The notes beneath the pieces are model-generated. The model was given only the letters and a program-made list of their open reading frames with translations, had not been told where the DNA came from and searched no databases. DNA of 64,000 nucleotides from Riptortus pedestris (Eukaryota > Arthropoda > Insecta > Hemiptera > Alydidae), in assembly GCA_019009955.1 (NCBI GenBank), contig CM032228.1, positions 9,900,001 through 9,964,000 of the forward strand. The letters are read 5' to 3'. Below are positions 34,476-44,882 of the stretch, piece by piece (position 1 is the stretch's first letter; each line of letters starts with the position of its first letter). Both the position numbers and the translations under genes were made by a program.

Positions 34476-35295
34476 AAATGTCCGTCACGCAGGGGCTGCG
34501 TAAAATAAGCAGATTTCCCACGTGAAGTTATACAATAGATAAATCTACATGCTGGTAACACAATAGCACCGCCAACATCAAGTGAATAAATACAAACGAT
34601 AATAAGAAACCTCAATCGTAAACAAACAGGTGTGCCAACTTCTCACAGGAAAGAAAAACAATTACGGAAATATATCAGAATATAACATATTAATTTTATT
34701 GAAAATTATTTACTATATCTAATACTGTAATTTGTAATGGATCAGAATAATTTTTATCTCAATCAATCAAATTTTAGTAGTCCAAGAACTTAAGAAGGCG
34801 GAGGGGTCACGATAACATATTTGCATTTATCTCGTATAATAAAGATCTCTTGAAAACAATTTATGGTATTTAAGCTTCGAATAATGTGGTTTATTACAAA
34901 ATAGAGTATTGTTTATGTCACATGAGTAGAAGTGGGGGTTTACTGAAGGCTGAAAACTGAAAAATGCAAATATCTCAGTTAATATTCAAGATAGAGAATA
35001 AATGTATATAACAATATTTATAGTAAATTTAATTTGCAATATGATTGGTTCCATAAAAGTGTTTGATCCGACGTATGGTAACGGAGATATTTCGAATATT
35101 CGAAAATCCCCCCCCCCTCCCACTGGTCCGATTTCAGCCAATACCGAACTTGATCTGTCTTTTTATATAAATCGTTTAAATATCGAGTTTGGTTACAATA
35201 AAAAAAAATTGCGACCGCTAGAGCGTTAACAGACAAATATTTATATATAATTTTGAACGAACCTCATTTTCGTTATCTCCGCCATGAGTACGACC
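34476..35295 (-). mobile_element. HINE-like element O (5' truncated)
   Basis: 3' stem-loop (ACGCAGGGGCTGCGT) and subterminal repeat at the left, type I right module, ATTGCGACCGCTAGAGCG block and a short, shrunken TA tract near 35239. It stops after CCTCATTTTCGTTATCTCC. A separate 5' tip lies at 35695-35813. Confidence 0.75.
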
Positions 35296-35694
35296 TGCTT
35301 ATAGGTACAGGTTTGGTTCCACCAAGGGAGAAACATTAATTTAAGAGATCACATCCAAAGCGAGCGAGTGCCATGGTGTTTGTGCAATAGCGGGACTCTA
35401 GTGAGCACATATATCGACATCCTCTAAGGATGACTAACGATTTTTACTCTCATAGATCCCGTCCACAGGTAAACTGACACTGAGTGAACTGGAACACTGA
35501 CCTCCGGGTATAATGACGGCAGTAAGCTACTGGAGACAACTCATTCCAGGTCCTCCTTGGTTAATCGGGGTTATACGTTGAGTTGATCATTCTCTACGTA
35601 AAACTAAGACGAGTCCTACGAGTGTCACTAGGATTCGTATAATAATCTTCTAGGTCTATAATGTCAACTGAATTATGTATGTATTCATACACAT
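35296..35694. other. Unassigned, less AT-rich segment
   Basis: About 400 bp without element ends or long frames. Noticeably richer in GC than its surroundings. It separates element O from an isolated HINE-like 5' module. Confidence 0.4.
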
Positions 35695-35813
35695 AATTTT
35701 AAACGGAAATCATATTCGCCATATCTTATGTAGCGTCGATAGACATTGAAACAATTTGTCGAAAATCGTGGCATCCTCAATAGCTGCTACCCTTAAGGGA
35801 AATCTGCTAAAAT
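35695..35813 (-). mobile_element. HINE-like 5' module P
   Basis: AATTTTAAACGGAAATCATA, then ATCCTCAATAGCTG and CCCTTAAGGGAAATCTGCT at the right end. It may be the missing 5' end of element O, pushed away by the intervening 400 bp. Confidence 0.6.
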
Positions 35814-35952
35814 TCATAGAGAGAGAGAGGGATGAAACATTCTTCCGGTAGAACTCCAGCTGACAAATTAAGTCCTCAAGGACTTAGCACTCCACGCCTA
35901 TTTCCTTGTCACCCCAAGAATAAGGACATTGACTTATTTTTTTTTTGTTCTA

Positions 35953-36180
35953 GATGTTGACCCTGAATATTGGCAAGATAAGGCAACAACAAGAGCACGG
36001 CACCTGTATGCAGGCATTGTCTGCACCCTTCAAAGCATACCTACAATAGCAGCTGGTTATAGCAAGGACAAAGACCCCAAGTTGCTACCTTCTATAACCC
36101 ACTTGTCCTTTACTAAATTGAATTCTTCGCTAATATCACTGAATCACTTTTCATTGTTGCGAATATCAAGTGCTGAGTAG
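35953..36180 (+). CDS. Possible exon or gene fragment (very uncertain)
   Basis: A T-rich tract ending TTTTTTTTGTTCTAG looks like a 3' splice acceptor and is followed by an open frame to 36180, reading VDPEYWQDKATTRARHLYAG and so on. Composition is less AT-rich than nearby DNA and codon use is mixed. The DPEYWQ stretch faintly recalls the N-terminal part of insect alkaline phosphatases, but the catalytic motif that should follow is absent, so I do not assign a function. It could equally be a chance frame. No matching donor or partner exon was found. Confidence 0.15.
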   Translation, partial: DVDPEYWQDKATTRARHLYAGIVCTLQSIPTIAAGYSKDKDPKLLPSITHLSFTKLNSSLISLNHFSLLRISSAE

Positions 36181-36233
36181 TTCGCAATAATTTATAAAAG
36201 GCTACGGAGCTCGCAATATGTGTCTCTGGTATT

Positions 36234-36257
36234 GATATTTGCCAACACTGCATCAGA
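36234..36257 (+). repeat. 24-bp near-direct repeat, left copy
   Basis: GATATTTGCCAACACTGCAT plus CAGA; it recurs with one substitution at 37180-37203, immediately after the 3' end of HINE-like element Q. Confidence 0.8.
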
Positions 36258-36384
36258 ATATCCACCAATGGGGGCGGTTAAGCTATATTCATAAGATAGG
36301 GACATAAGGCATGAAAAATAGTGATACATAGTTATGAAAACACAATATTAACTATCATTCATGTTTTGCTACTTGCCGTTTATT

Positions 36385-37178
36385 AGCAGATTTCCCTTAA
36401 GGGAAATCAGCTATTGAGGTCGTAGTCATGACGCAATTTTCGAAATTTTAGATCTTTTTGCCGTTTTATGCAAAAAGAAAGTTCAAGTTCATTAACGGCT
36501 AAAATAGAGAGAAGGGGAGGCGGTGGAGAGCGGTTTAAAGGGAGAGAAATTTGAAAATTCGAAATATCCCCGTAACTATAAGTCGGATCGAAAAAGTGAA
36601 CAGAATAATTGTTTTTGCAAATTGAATGTACTATAAATATTGTTATGTATAATATTAACCGAGATATTTGCATTTTTCAGCTTTCAGCCTTCAGCAAACC
36701 CCCACTTCTACTTATGCTACATAAACAATACTCGGTTATGTAATAAACCACATCATTTGAAGCTTAAATACCAAATATTGTTTTCAAGAGACATTTATTA
36801 TACGAGATACATGCAAATATGTACTGATGACTCCCCCCCCCCTTCTTAAGTTTTTGGACTACTAAAATTTGATTGATGAGATAAAAATTATTCTGATTCA
36901 TTATACATTACAGTACTAGATATAGTAAATAGTTTTCAATCAATTTAATACGTTATATTCAGATATATTACGGTAATTGTATTTCTTTCCGATAAGAAGT
37001 TGGTAGAACTGATTGTTTACATTTCAGATGCTTTCCACCGGGAGGTTTCTTATTATCGTTTTTATTTATTTACTTAATATTCATGGTGGTGTAGTGTAAC
37101 CAGTATGTAGATTTATCTATTGTTAAACTTCACGCGGGAAATCTTCTTAGTTTACGCAGCCCCTGCGTGACGGACTTT
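36385..37178 (+). mobile_element. HINE-like element Q (microsatellite lost)
   Basis: Both ends are intact: AGCAGATTTCCCTTAAGGGA at the left, GGGAAATCTTCTTAGTTTAC, stem-loop and GACGGACTTTT at the right. The central TA tract and flanking blocks are deleted (ATTTTCGAAATTTTAGATC joins TTTTTGCCGTTTTATGC). Type I right module with a C-run near 36833-36842. Confidence 0.8.
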
Positions 37179-37211
37179 TGATATTTGCCAATACTGCATC
37201 AGATTATATTG

Positions 37212-37290
37212 AGTGAGCTCGCCACTAAATAAATTCGTTTTGCCCAGAAGGGAATCGAACTCAAGACTCAAGGTTTACTAAGTGCATTGA
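37212..37290 (-). mobile_element. SINE fragment S3
   Basis: CCACTAAATAAATTCGTTTT, GCCCAGAAGGGAATCGAACT and CAAGGTTTACTAAG match the B-box part of the inverted SINE. Diverged. Confidence 0.5.
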
Positions 37291-38140
37291 AACCCATCGC
37301 CAAAACTCACAGGACAATCTGAACTACCTTTATCAGAACCGACATTTACTAGTAAAATCTGGTCCGGGGATTTTCTTATAACACTTGCTCTGAATTGTTT
37401 ACATTGTAATTACCACAATGATTGTAACATTAAATGGAAACAATATTTCGAGTGATGGGGCAAGTACGTCTGGGTGGAAATAAAAAAAAAAAAATAAATA
37501 AACGAAAAGAATTTATTTGCAAAGATTAAATACAAACTGAAGCAAGTATATTTACTTTACCTGATAACGGACTGATATTCGGTGACATAACTTTATAGTA
37601 GTAGCAAATATTTATGAATGACATGACTGAATATCAAATCACGGCCATTCATTAACATTTGAAGTGCAGAAGTTACTTAATTTATACGTCTAAGACATAT
37701 CTGCAAGAATGTATTATGTCAGCAGTTTTTAAAGTGCATACTATCAAGTAATATAAGAGCTCAATAAATGTGTTTTACAGACAGTTACATGAGTGTTCCA
37801 AGAATATGGAATGAGATGTGACACTTTCCCTTTGATCGTAGATTCAACAGTTCGGAAAAAATGCGGCAAGGATCAATAGAGCAACTCATCCGAGAATATC
37901 CTTGACGGGCTCCTATTGAGCGTTAAATCACAAGCTTGTCAATTCAATCCTCAAGAAGGAGATCCAGTCTTCATCTTATATCGTGTCCACTGATGACTCC
38001 TTTAGGACTCCAAAAAGTATTCCCAAATTATACCGTTTCCCAGATACTTGGAGTTTGTATTATAATATAATGATATAAATTATAAAAGGGATAGTTTACA
38101 AGGTCAATTCAGACTACATATAAACCTAAATTAAAACAAA
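37291..38140. other. Unassigned spacer
   Basis: About 850 bp of unique-looking AT-rich DNA with an A-run near 37482-37493. No gene recognised. Confidence 0.35.
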
Positions 38141-38936
38141 AAATCCCGTCACGCAGGGGCTGCGTAAACTAACCAGATTTCCCACGCGAAGGTTTATAAC
38201 TTGATAAATATGCATACAGGTAACACTACCGTGAGTGTCAAGTGAATAAATACAAACGGTAATGAGACACCTTTCAGTCAATTTACAATACGAGTTAAAA
38301 ACCTCTACAACGGAAAGCGGCTGAATTGTAAACAAACAGGCCGGCCAACCTCGTAGCGCTGAATAGATAGCTAGACCGGAAAGACAAACAATTAATTAAA
38401 TTTATCCGAATATAGCTCATTAATTTTATTAAAAACCTTTACTTATGCTAGTGCTGTAATTTGTAATGAACCAGAATCAGTTTTATCGCAATCGCTCAAA
38501 TTTTAGTAATCCAAGAACAAAATAAGGGGGGGGGGAGTCAACAGAACGTATTTGCATATATCTCACAAAGTAGCAATATTTGGTGTTTAACCTTGTAATA
38601 AAGTGAGCTTATTGTTAATATGACACGAGTAGGAGTGGGGGTTTGCTGAAGGCTCTAAACTGGAAACTAAATGGAAATAAATGTACATAACAATATTTGA
38701 ATATATCATTCAATTTGCAATAACATTGGTTCTATGCAATTTTTCGATCATGAGGACAATCTCATAATAATGGAGATATTTTGCATTATTGAAAATCCTC
38801 CCCTCTAAAACCCCGCCCCCTCCCACTGGTCCGATTTCAGCCATTAACCAACTTGATCTTTATTTTTACATAAGACGTATAAATATCAAGTGTGGTAGCG
38901 AATAAGCAAAAATTGCGACCGCTAGAGCTTTAACAG

Positions 38937-38993
<57 letters not shown>
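38141..38993 (-). mobile_element. HINE-like element R, part 1
   Basis: 3' stem-loop and subterminal repeat at the left, type I module with a G-run near 38526-38535, ATTGCGACCGCTAGAGC block and TA microsatellite (38938-38993). The 5' module resumes at 39785 after an inserted element. Confidence 0.75.
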
Positions 38994-38995
<2 letters not shown>

Positions 38996-39750
38996 TGTGT
39001 TGTTCTTTTCGGAGTTTTGGTCAATGTTGGTGAAATGAATCTTAGTTTATGCCGATATTTCGAGAATCTTTATTTTCTCTTCCTCAGGGCTGTAAAAATT
39101 ACATGTACTACATTATAATATTGCACATTGTTGTTATACATTGTTATAAAAGGGTGTTTTTTCCTTATTATTACTTACCAAGACTAAATATATTTATAGA
39201 CTATTATACATTCTTATTGCACTATGACTAGGGTTATAGTAACCTTCCTTGTTTTGTTTACATAGCAGGGTCACAGCCTTTTGTATGTTTTATATATTTA
39301 TAGTATGGTGTATTTGTTCGTTAAACTATATTATAATTGTTGTACTGTGGTTCTTATATTATTTTACAATGGTTATTGCTATGCACTATTTTAATTATTG
39401 CTATGTTTTGTTAAATCTATGTTATTGCCACTTACCACTATGTTATTGCAACTTATATTATTTTACAATAATTATTGCTATGCACTATTACAATCATTGT
39501 CATGTTATTTTAAATTATAATTATTGTTGTGTTATGTTAAAGTTATTCCTATGTTGTATTTATGTTGCTATTTTTATTCTTATTATTATTATTTTTATAA
39601 CAATGTATAACAACAATGTGCAATATTATAATGTAGTACATGTAATTTTTACAGCCCTGAGGAAGAGAAAATAAAGATTCTCGAAATATCGGCATAAACT
39701 AAGATTCATTTCACCAACATTGACCAAATCTCCGAAAAGAACAACACACC
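38994..39750. mobile_element. Element with 158-bp terminal inverted repeats
   Basis: Left arm 38994-39151 starts GGTGTGTTGTTCTTTTCGG; right arm 39593-39750 is its near-perfect reverse complement, ending CCGAAAAGAACAACACACC. Between them is a T-rich core with internal near-repeats (ATTGCTATGCACTATT, twice). It is inserted in the TA microsatellite of element R. About 35 bp past the right arm (to 39785) is unmatched on the left, so the true end may be further right. The 141-residue plus frame is low-complexity and spurious. Superfamily unknown. Confidence 0.75.
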
Positions 39751-39784
39751 ACATATAAATACAACCTGGTCGAAAACATCAGCA

Positions 39785-39785
39785 C

Positions 39786-39843
<58 letters not shown>

Positions 39844-39950
39844 CCTCATTTTCGTCAACTCCTGGGTAGGATCAATGGACATTTAAAAAAAATTTTTGTA
39901 AATCGAGCCATGAGTAAGACCTCAATAGCTGATAATAGGTTATTATTAAT
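39785..39950 (-). mobile_element. HINE-like element R, part 2
   Basis: TA tract (39785-39841), then CCTCATTTTCGTCAACTCCT, GGACATTT and CCTCAATAGCTGATAAT. The terminal palindrome itself is missing. Confidence 0.7.
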
Positions 39951-40274
39951 ATAACATGAGTAGGAGTGGGGGTTTACTGAAAGCGGAAAACTATAAAATC
40001 CAAATAACTCGGTTAATATTCATGATACAGAAAATATGTATAGAACAATATTTATAGATCATTTAATTTGCAATAAGATTAGTTCTATACAATATTTCGA
40101 TCCGACGTATAGTGACAGTAATATTAAGAAAATCCTCCCCTCTAAACCGCCCCCCCCCTACCACTTGCCCGATTTCAGCCATTAACGAACTTGATCTTTC
40201 TTTTTACATAAAACGTTTAAATATCGAGTGTGGTAACGAACTATCAAAAATTGCGACCACTAGAGCAGTAACAG
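39951..40274 (-). mobile_element. HINE-like element S, part 1
   Basis: Type I right module starting near AACATGAGTAGGAGTGGGGG, C-run near 40148-40157, ATTGCGACCACTAGAGCAG block. The 3' tip is missing. It is interrupted by a SINE at 40284. Confidence 0.7.
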
Positions 40275-40474
40275 ACAAATTATTTATTTATTTGTTTATT
40301 TGTTTATTAACGTCCACGTTTTGCAACTTAGGCTAATCGGGACGGGTTATCAACAGGTTACCACCCTTTTCTAGCCAGGGTGGGATTTTAGGACGTTATT
40401 TAATGAATTTCGTCACTAAATAATTTCCTTTGCCCAGGCGAGAATATAACGAGTTCAATTATAGATATACCCAC

Positions 40475-40481
<7 letters not shown>
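40275..40481 (-). mobile_element. SINE S4 with 9-bp target duplication
   Basis: ACAAATTAT flanks the insertion at 40275-40283 and 40473-40481. The SINE (40284-40472) is on the minus strand with its (AAATAAAC)-type tail at the left, body segments CTAGCCAGGGTGGGATTTTA and TTTCCTTTGCCCAGG, and a 5' truncation that removes the A box. Tail, truncation and target duplication are the hallmarks of LINE-mediated retrotransposition. Confidence 0.85.
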
Positions 40482-40545
<64 letters not shown>

Positions 40546-40664
40546 TGAACTGGCCTCATTTTCGTCATCTACTAGGTAGGATCGATGGACATTTGAAGAA
40601 AAATTTCGAAAATTCCGTCATGAGTACGAACTCAATAGCAGATTTCCCTTAAGGGAAATCTACT
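40482..40664 (-). mobile_element. HINE-like element S, part 2
   Basis: TA tract up to 40541, then GGCCTCATTTTCGTCATCTA, CATGAGTACGAACTCAATAG and GATTTCCCTTAAGGGAAATC (5' palindrome). It completes the element broken by the SINE. Confidence 0.8.
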
Positions 40665-40666
40665 AA

Positions 40667-40722
40667 AAGCCTGTCACACAGGTGCTGAGTAGACTAAGCA
40701 TATTTCCCATCTGCTACAATGC
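40667..40722 (-). mobile_element. HINE-like 3' tip T, adjoining S
   Basis: GCCTGTCACACAGGTGCTGA and GACTAAGCATATTTCCCA: a diverged inverted 3' end placed directly against the 5' end of S, so two elements abut in tandem. Confidence 0.65.
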
Positions 40723-40907
40723 CAAGCTCATGACGTCATCCCACATCCTATTCTATATTTCTCCCGTAATTAGAAGCCTTTGTAAACAGGACTTGAAGTG
40801 TAACTAAACATGAGATGATTTGTGGTATAGCTCCTAAAAGTGAAAATCGCGTGGATTGAAAACCAAGAAATATGAATAACTGGGTTGACATGGAAGTCAG
40901 AATAAAT

Positions 40908-41508
40908 GTTTACATCATATTTGGGCAACCACCGGGCCGCGGTAGGGCTAGATCTGGCCTGTGAGACATTTTGAAAAACACAATTAAACCAAAATATTAC
41001 ACTACTCACTCCAGATGAGGAAGATGAGGAGAGATTTGTGCGTTTGGCAGTACTTATAAATGCACACATTTCTTTTCAATGGTGAAAGTTAATAAATCAA
41101 GACATCGTACAAGGCTGACTGACGATAATTTTGAATATTATTTTCGTCTTTATATGTGTGGAGTTAATCCATCGATGGATTAGTTTCCCAAATTCAAGCT
41201 CAAGTGTCTCATTGGCTTAGGTGTCCCTATTTAACTTTCGTTGTTTGTAATAAATCCAAATTTTACGATTTAATTATTATCTTGTACCATTTTTTTCCCC
41301 ATTTCAATTTGTTATTTATAAATTGTATTATAATTAAATTGTCGTTATAATTTCATGCCTGATATCTATCGTTCAAAAATTATGAACACTACTTTAAAAA
41401 GCACTACTTTTAAAAGCGGCCCGCGAACGTATTTGCACACTAAAGTTTGGCCCACACATGTCAAAGGTTGCCCACACATGTCAAAGGTTGCCCACGTCTG
41501 GTTTACAT
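40908..41508 (+). mobile_element. Non-autonomous hAT element with 8-bp target duplication
   Basis: GTTTACAT occurs at 40908-40915 and 41501-41508. The element (40916-41500, 585 bp) starts CATATTTGGGCAACCACCGG and ends AAGGTTGCCCACGTCTG, imperfect inverted ends of the hAT type (CAGNNGTGGGCAACC). A 20-bp unit (GTCAAAGGTTGCCCACACAT) is duplicated next to the right end. It has no transposase frame; a 113-residue plus frame crossing the right end is spurious. Confidence 0.85.
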
Positions 41509-42004
41509 CATCCATTATAAAAGATTACACTTTCAACGAGATTGTTTATATTATATTTAACCACCCGTTCATTAATAATGGATATATCGATTTTTTGAAT
41601 TTTACTTTTCTAAACACCCACTCCTTCTTATCATGTTTCAATAATTTACGAAACTATTTGCGACACTTCTTGACAGTTATAGATTTCCATTGCTAATTAT
41701 TAAGGTTAAGATTGCCTGAAATACTCATCCAACTCCACTTCTTACATTGTCGACGACGACAAAACGGAGCAAAACACAATCTCCTAATTGGTGGTAGTCT
41801 GGTCCTAAGACCCCGTCAGGTCAAAATCCAGGACGTTCGGTCGGTTTCCTCTCTCTTCTTATCCCTTGTACAGTTAAGAACTTACTTCCATTGTATTATT
41901 CTATATAGTCTAGTTTAAGAATTTCGGATGTTTTTACTGTTCCGAATTAATTAATTAATTAAAAATATTAACTGTTTGATTGAGTGAAAGATTTTAATGA
42001 GATG
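41509..42004. other. Unassigned spacer
   Basis: No elements recognised. A TTAA-rich repeat lies near 41948-41961. Confidence 0.35.
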
Positions 42005-42511
42005 TTATTTAGTTTAGAGGGGGAGAATTTTGAAAATTCGGAATATCAGCGTTACTATAAGTCGGATAGAAAAAGTGTATAGAATGAATCTTATTGTAAA
42101 TTAAATGTACTATATATATTGTTATATACATTTATTCTCTATCTTGAATAATAACCGAGATATTTGCATTTTTCAGTTTTCAGCCTTCAGCAAACCCCCA
42201 CTTCTACTCGTGTTACATAAACAATACTCTGTTATATTATAAACCACATTATTCAAGCAAATATATTCTTGGGTCCCCCCCCCTCCCGTCTTAATAAATT
42301 CTTGTAGTAATAAAATTTGATTGATTGAGATAAAAATTATTCTGATTCATTATAAATTACAGTACTAGATATAGTATATAGTTTTCAATAAAATTAATAT
42401 GTTCTATTTTGATATATCTCAGTCATTGTTTTTTCTTTCCGTTGTCTATCTATTGTTAAACTTCACGAGCGAAATCTGCTTAGTTTGCGCAACCCCTGCG
42501 TGACGGACTTT
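42005..42511 (+). mobile_element. HINE-like element U (5' truncated)
   Basis: Starts in the TTTAGAGGGGGAGAATTTTG block, then type I right module with a C-run near 42276. Ends GAAATCTGCTTAGTTTGCGC and CCTGCGTGACGGACTTT. Confidence 0.7.
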
Positions 42512-42886
42512 CTGTTTATTGTGTTATCTATTCGACTCTGTAATACCTTTTTTTTAAATACTGTATTAGATATAGATTACTTAGTGTTTTTTTGTGTGTC
42601 TACAGGGCAAACTGACGATGATGCACTGCACCGAAAGTGCTCTGTCGCTTCAATAAATTGTTGCTGTGGAAGTGCGCCATTTTTCCTCTGCCTGTAATAG
42701 AATTCACTTCCACCTGCAGGAGTGCCAACTTGGACGCGGGCACTTGTATGAGTTATGATTTCATCTCAAACTGATGGAGGGTCAGCGCAACGAAATCGTA
42801 GATAAACCGCACAAAATATAAAAGAGGGATGCCAATTTAAATTTTTAGTTTTCACCTCTGCTCCTCCTGGCCTAATTTCAAATAAG
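42512..42886. other. Unassigned spacer
   Basis: A 70-residue plus frame overlaps the element end and has no recognisable domain. Confidence 0.35.
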
Positions 42887-43328
42887 GAAAAGTCCTTCAC
42901 GCAGGGGCTCCGTTAACAGAGCAGATTTCTCACGTGCGTCAATTATTTGCATTTATCTCAAAACGTAATAGTTCAATGAAAACAATATATGGTATTTGGG
43001 GTTCAAATAAAATGCTTCATAGTATAACAGCCTATGGCTAATAGGACATGAGTAGAAGTGGGGGTCTACTGAAGGCCGAAAACAATATCTAGGCCGATTG
43101 CAAATATCTCGGTTAATAACCAAGATAGTGAAAAACATACAAAACAACATTTATAGAACATTAAGTTTGCAATAAAATTGGTTCTATACTATTTTTCGAT
43201 CAGAGTCATAATAACGAAGATATTAAGAATTTTCGAAATCCCCCCCTCTAAATCTCCCCTCCACCTGATCCGATTGTTACCGTTAACGAACTCGATCATT
43301 AGTTTTACATAATGCGTTTAATAGATTT
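42887..43328 (-). mobile_element. HINE-like element V (5' truncated)
   Basis: AAAGTCCTTCACGCAGGGGC at the left, a type I module (GAAAACAATATATGGTATTT) and CGATCATTAGTTTTACATAA near the right. It is cut off at a poly(T) tract. Confidence 0.7.
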
Positions 43329-43330
43329 TT

Positions 43331-43338
43331 AAACTATT

Positions 43339-43382
<44 letters not shown>
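43331..43382. repeat. Poly(T) tract
   Basis: About 52 bp of almost pure T on the plus strand, which may be the poly(A) tail of an inverted retroposon or a collapsed homopolymer. Confidence 0.85.
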
Positions 43383-43387
<5 letters not shown>

Positions 43388-43905
43388 CTTTTGGATTCTA
43401 TATTTTGTTTGTCAATTTGTTGTGTTTGATTTCTATTATTGATCGATTTCAATTTATTGTTCAATTTCTATTATTTGAGTTACCATTTTTGTTTTCTATT
43501 TCTGTTTTGTGTTCCATTTCTATTTTTGTTCTATTTCTATTTTTGTGTTATTTCTATTTTTGTGTTCCATTTCTATTTTTGTTCTATTTCTGTTTTGTGT
43601 TCCATTTCTATTTTTGTTTTTCCATTTTGTTTTTGTGTTCCATTTCTGGTTTTTGTTTTCCATTTTGTTTTTGATTTCCATTTCTGTGTTTTGTTTTTCC
43701 ATTTGGTATTGTGATCCATTACAGTCCTGTTTTTCGTTTCAGTTCTGTTTGTCTGTTTCTGTTTTCTGTTCCATTTCTGTTTTGTGTTACTATTCTATGT
43801 TTCATGTTACATTTCTGTTATGTTGTTTTATGTTTCGTTTAAATTAATTTTGTTTCGTTTCGTTTTATTTTTGTTTTTATGTTGTTTTTTTTTTTTTAAT
43901 TTTAT
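43383..43905. repeat. T-rich short-period repeat
   Basis: Imperfect repeats of the type GTGTTCCATTTCTATTTTTG with about 20-25 bp spacing. Phe-rich frames in all three plus frames are translations of the repeat. A diverged reverse-complement relative occurs near 55940-56035. Confidence 0.8.
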
Positions 43906-43975
43906 ACAGTTTTTTCCAAGAGCAACATCGCCACAGCTGCGAAGCTCCAAATAAATAAATAAATAAAATAAACTA
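43906..43975 (+). repeat. Shared module (GCAACATCGCC)
   Basis: AGAGCAACATCGCCACAGCT and GCGAAGCTCC, followed by an (AAAT)n-like tail. The same module occurs inverted at 55901-55935, also beside a GGAACACAAAA-type repeat, so this is a dispersed family of unknown class. Confidence 0.6.
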
Positions 43976-44028
43976 TTATGTATGCAAGCACTGTTGATTG
44001 AAATGATGATGCTCATACTCTAAAAGAA

Positions 44029-44187
44029 AATATACTATATCCTCCCAATATATAACTATCGATTATTAACTCGCTAACAGCTAAATAAAGATCTACTGAT
44101 TAGACAGCTGGCACTCATAAATCCCTTATCAACAATATACCATTCGTAAATTTGGAATGGATTGATTTTGGCAGATGCGGGTATCGG
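44029..44187 (+). repeat. 159-bp segment duplicated at 44883
   Basis: From AATATACTATATCCTCCCAA to GCAGATGCGGGTATCGG. The second copy (44883-45029) is the same strand, about 93 per cent similar by eye, with a 13-bp deletion. Confidence 0.85.
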
Positions 44188-44423
44188 ATAGTTTGTCTTA
44201 CATCAGCACAAATAGACTATCAACTAGAATCGCTGATAAAAGAGTCTTTAGAGCAATCAAATCCATTATCAGGATTTCGTTAAACAAGCAACGATAAGAT
44301 CTAACAGTAAAACTCACTGAGCTGGAGCCATCAAAATACACACTGCATTAGACATAACAAAGGTACGCAGGTTCTAATAAAATCATTTGACCAGCTATAA
44401 GAAGTCGGTTAAGAAGAAAAAGA

Positions 44424-44728
44424 AAGTCCGTCACGCAGGGGCTGCGTTAACTAAGCAGATTTCCCACGTGCGCCACGTGTTTGCATTTATCTCAAAACTT
44501 AAAAGTTCAATGAGAACAATATTTGGTATTTAAGCTTCTTATAGAGTGCTTCATAACATAATAGAGCATTGTTAACATGAGATGAGTAAGAAATCCTCCT
44601 CTCTAAACCCCCCCCCCTCCCACTGGTCCGATTTCAGCCATTAACGAACTTCATCTTTATTTTTACATAAAACGTTTAAATATCGAGTTTGGATCAAGCA
44701 AAAATTACGACCGCTAGAGCGTTAACGG

Positions 44729-44763
<35 letters not shown>

Positions 44764-44882
44764 TGAACGGACTTCATTTTCGTCATCTACTGGGTAGGAT
44801 CGATGGACATTTGAAGAAAATTTTCGAAAATCGCGTCATGAGTACGACCTCAATAGCTCATTTCCCTTAAGGGAAATCTGCT
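44424..44882 (-). mobile_element. HINE-like element W (complete ends)
   Basis: AAAGTCCGTCACGCAGGGGC at the left, short right module, C-run near 44609, ATTACGACCGCTAGAGCG block, TA tract (44734-44758), and the 5' palindrome GGGAAATCTGCT ending at 44882. Compact, about 460 bp. Confidence 0.8.

Noticed and set aside
39249..39674. 141-residue plus-strand frame
   Set aside because: Lies across the low-complexity core and right arm of an inverted-repeat element; no domain, and composition follows the T-rich DNA.
43405..43847. Phe-rich frames in all three plus frames
   Set aside because: They are readings of a T-rich short-period repeat.
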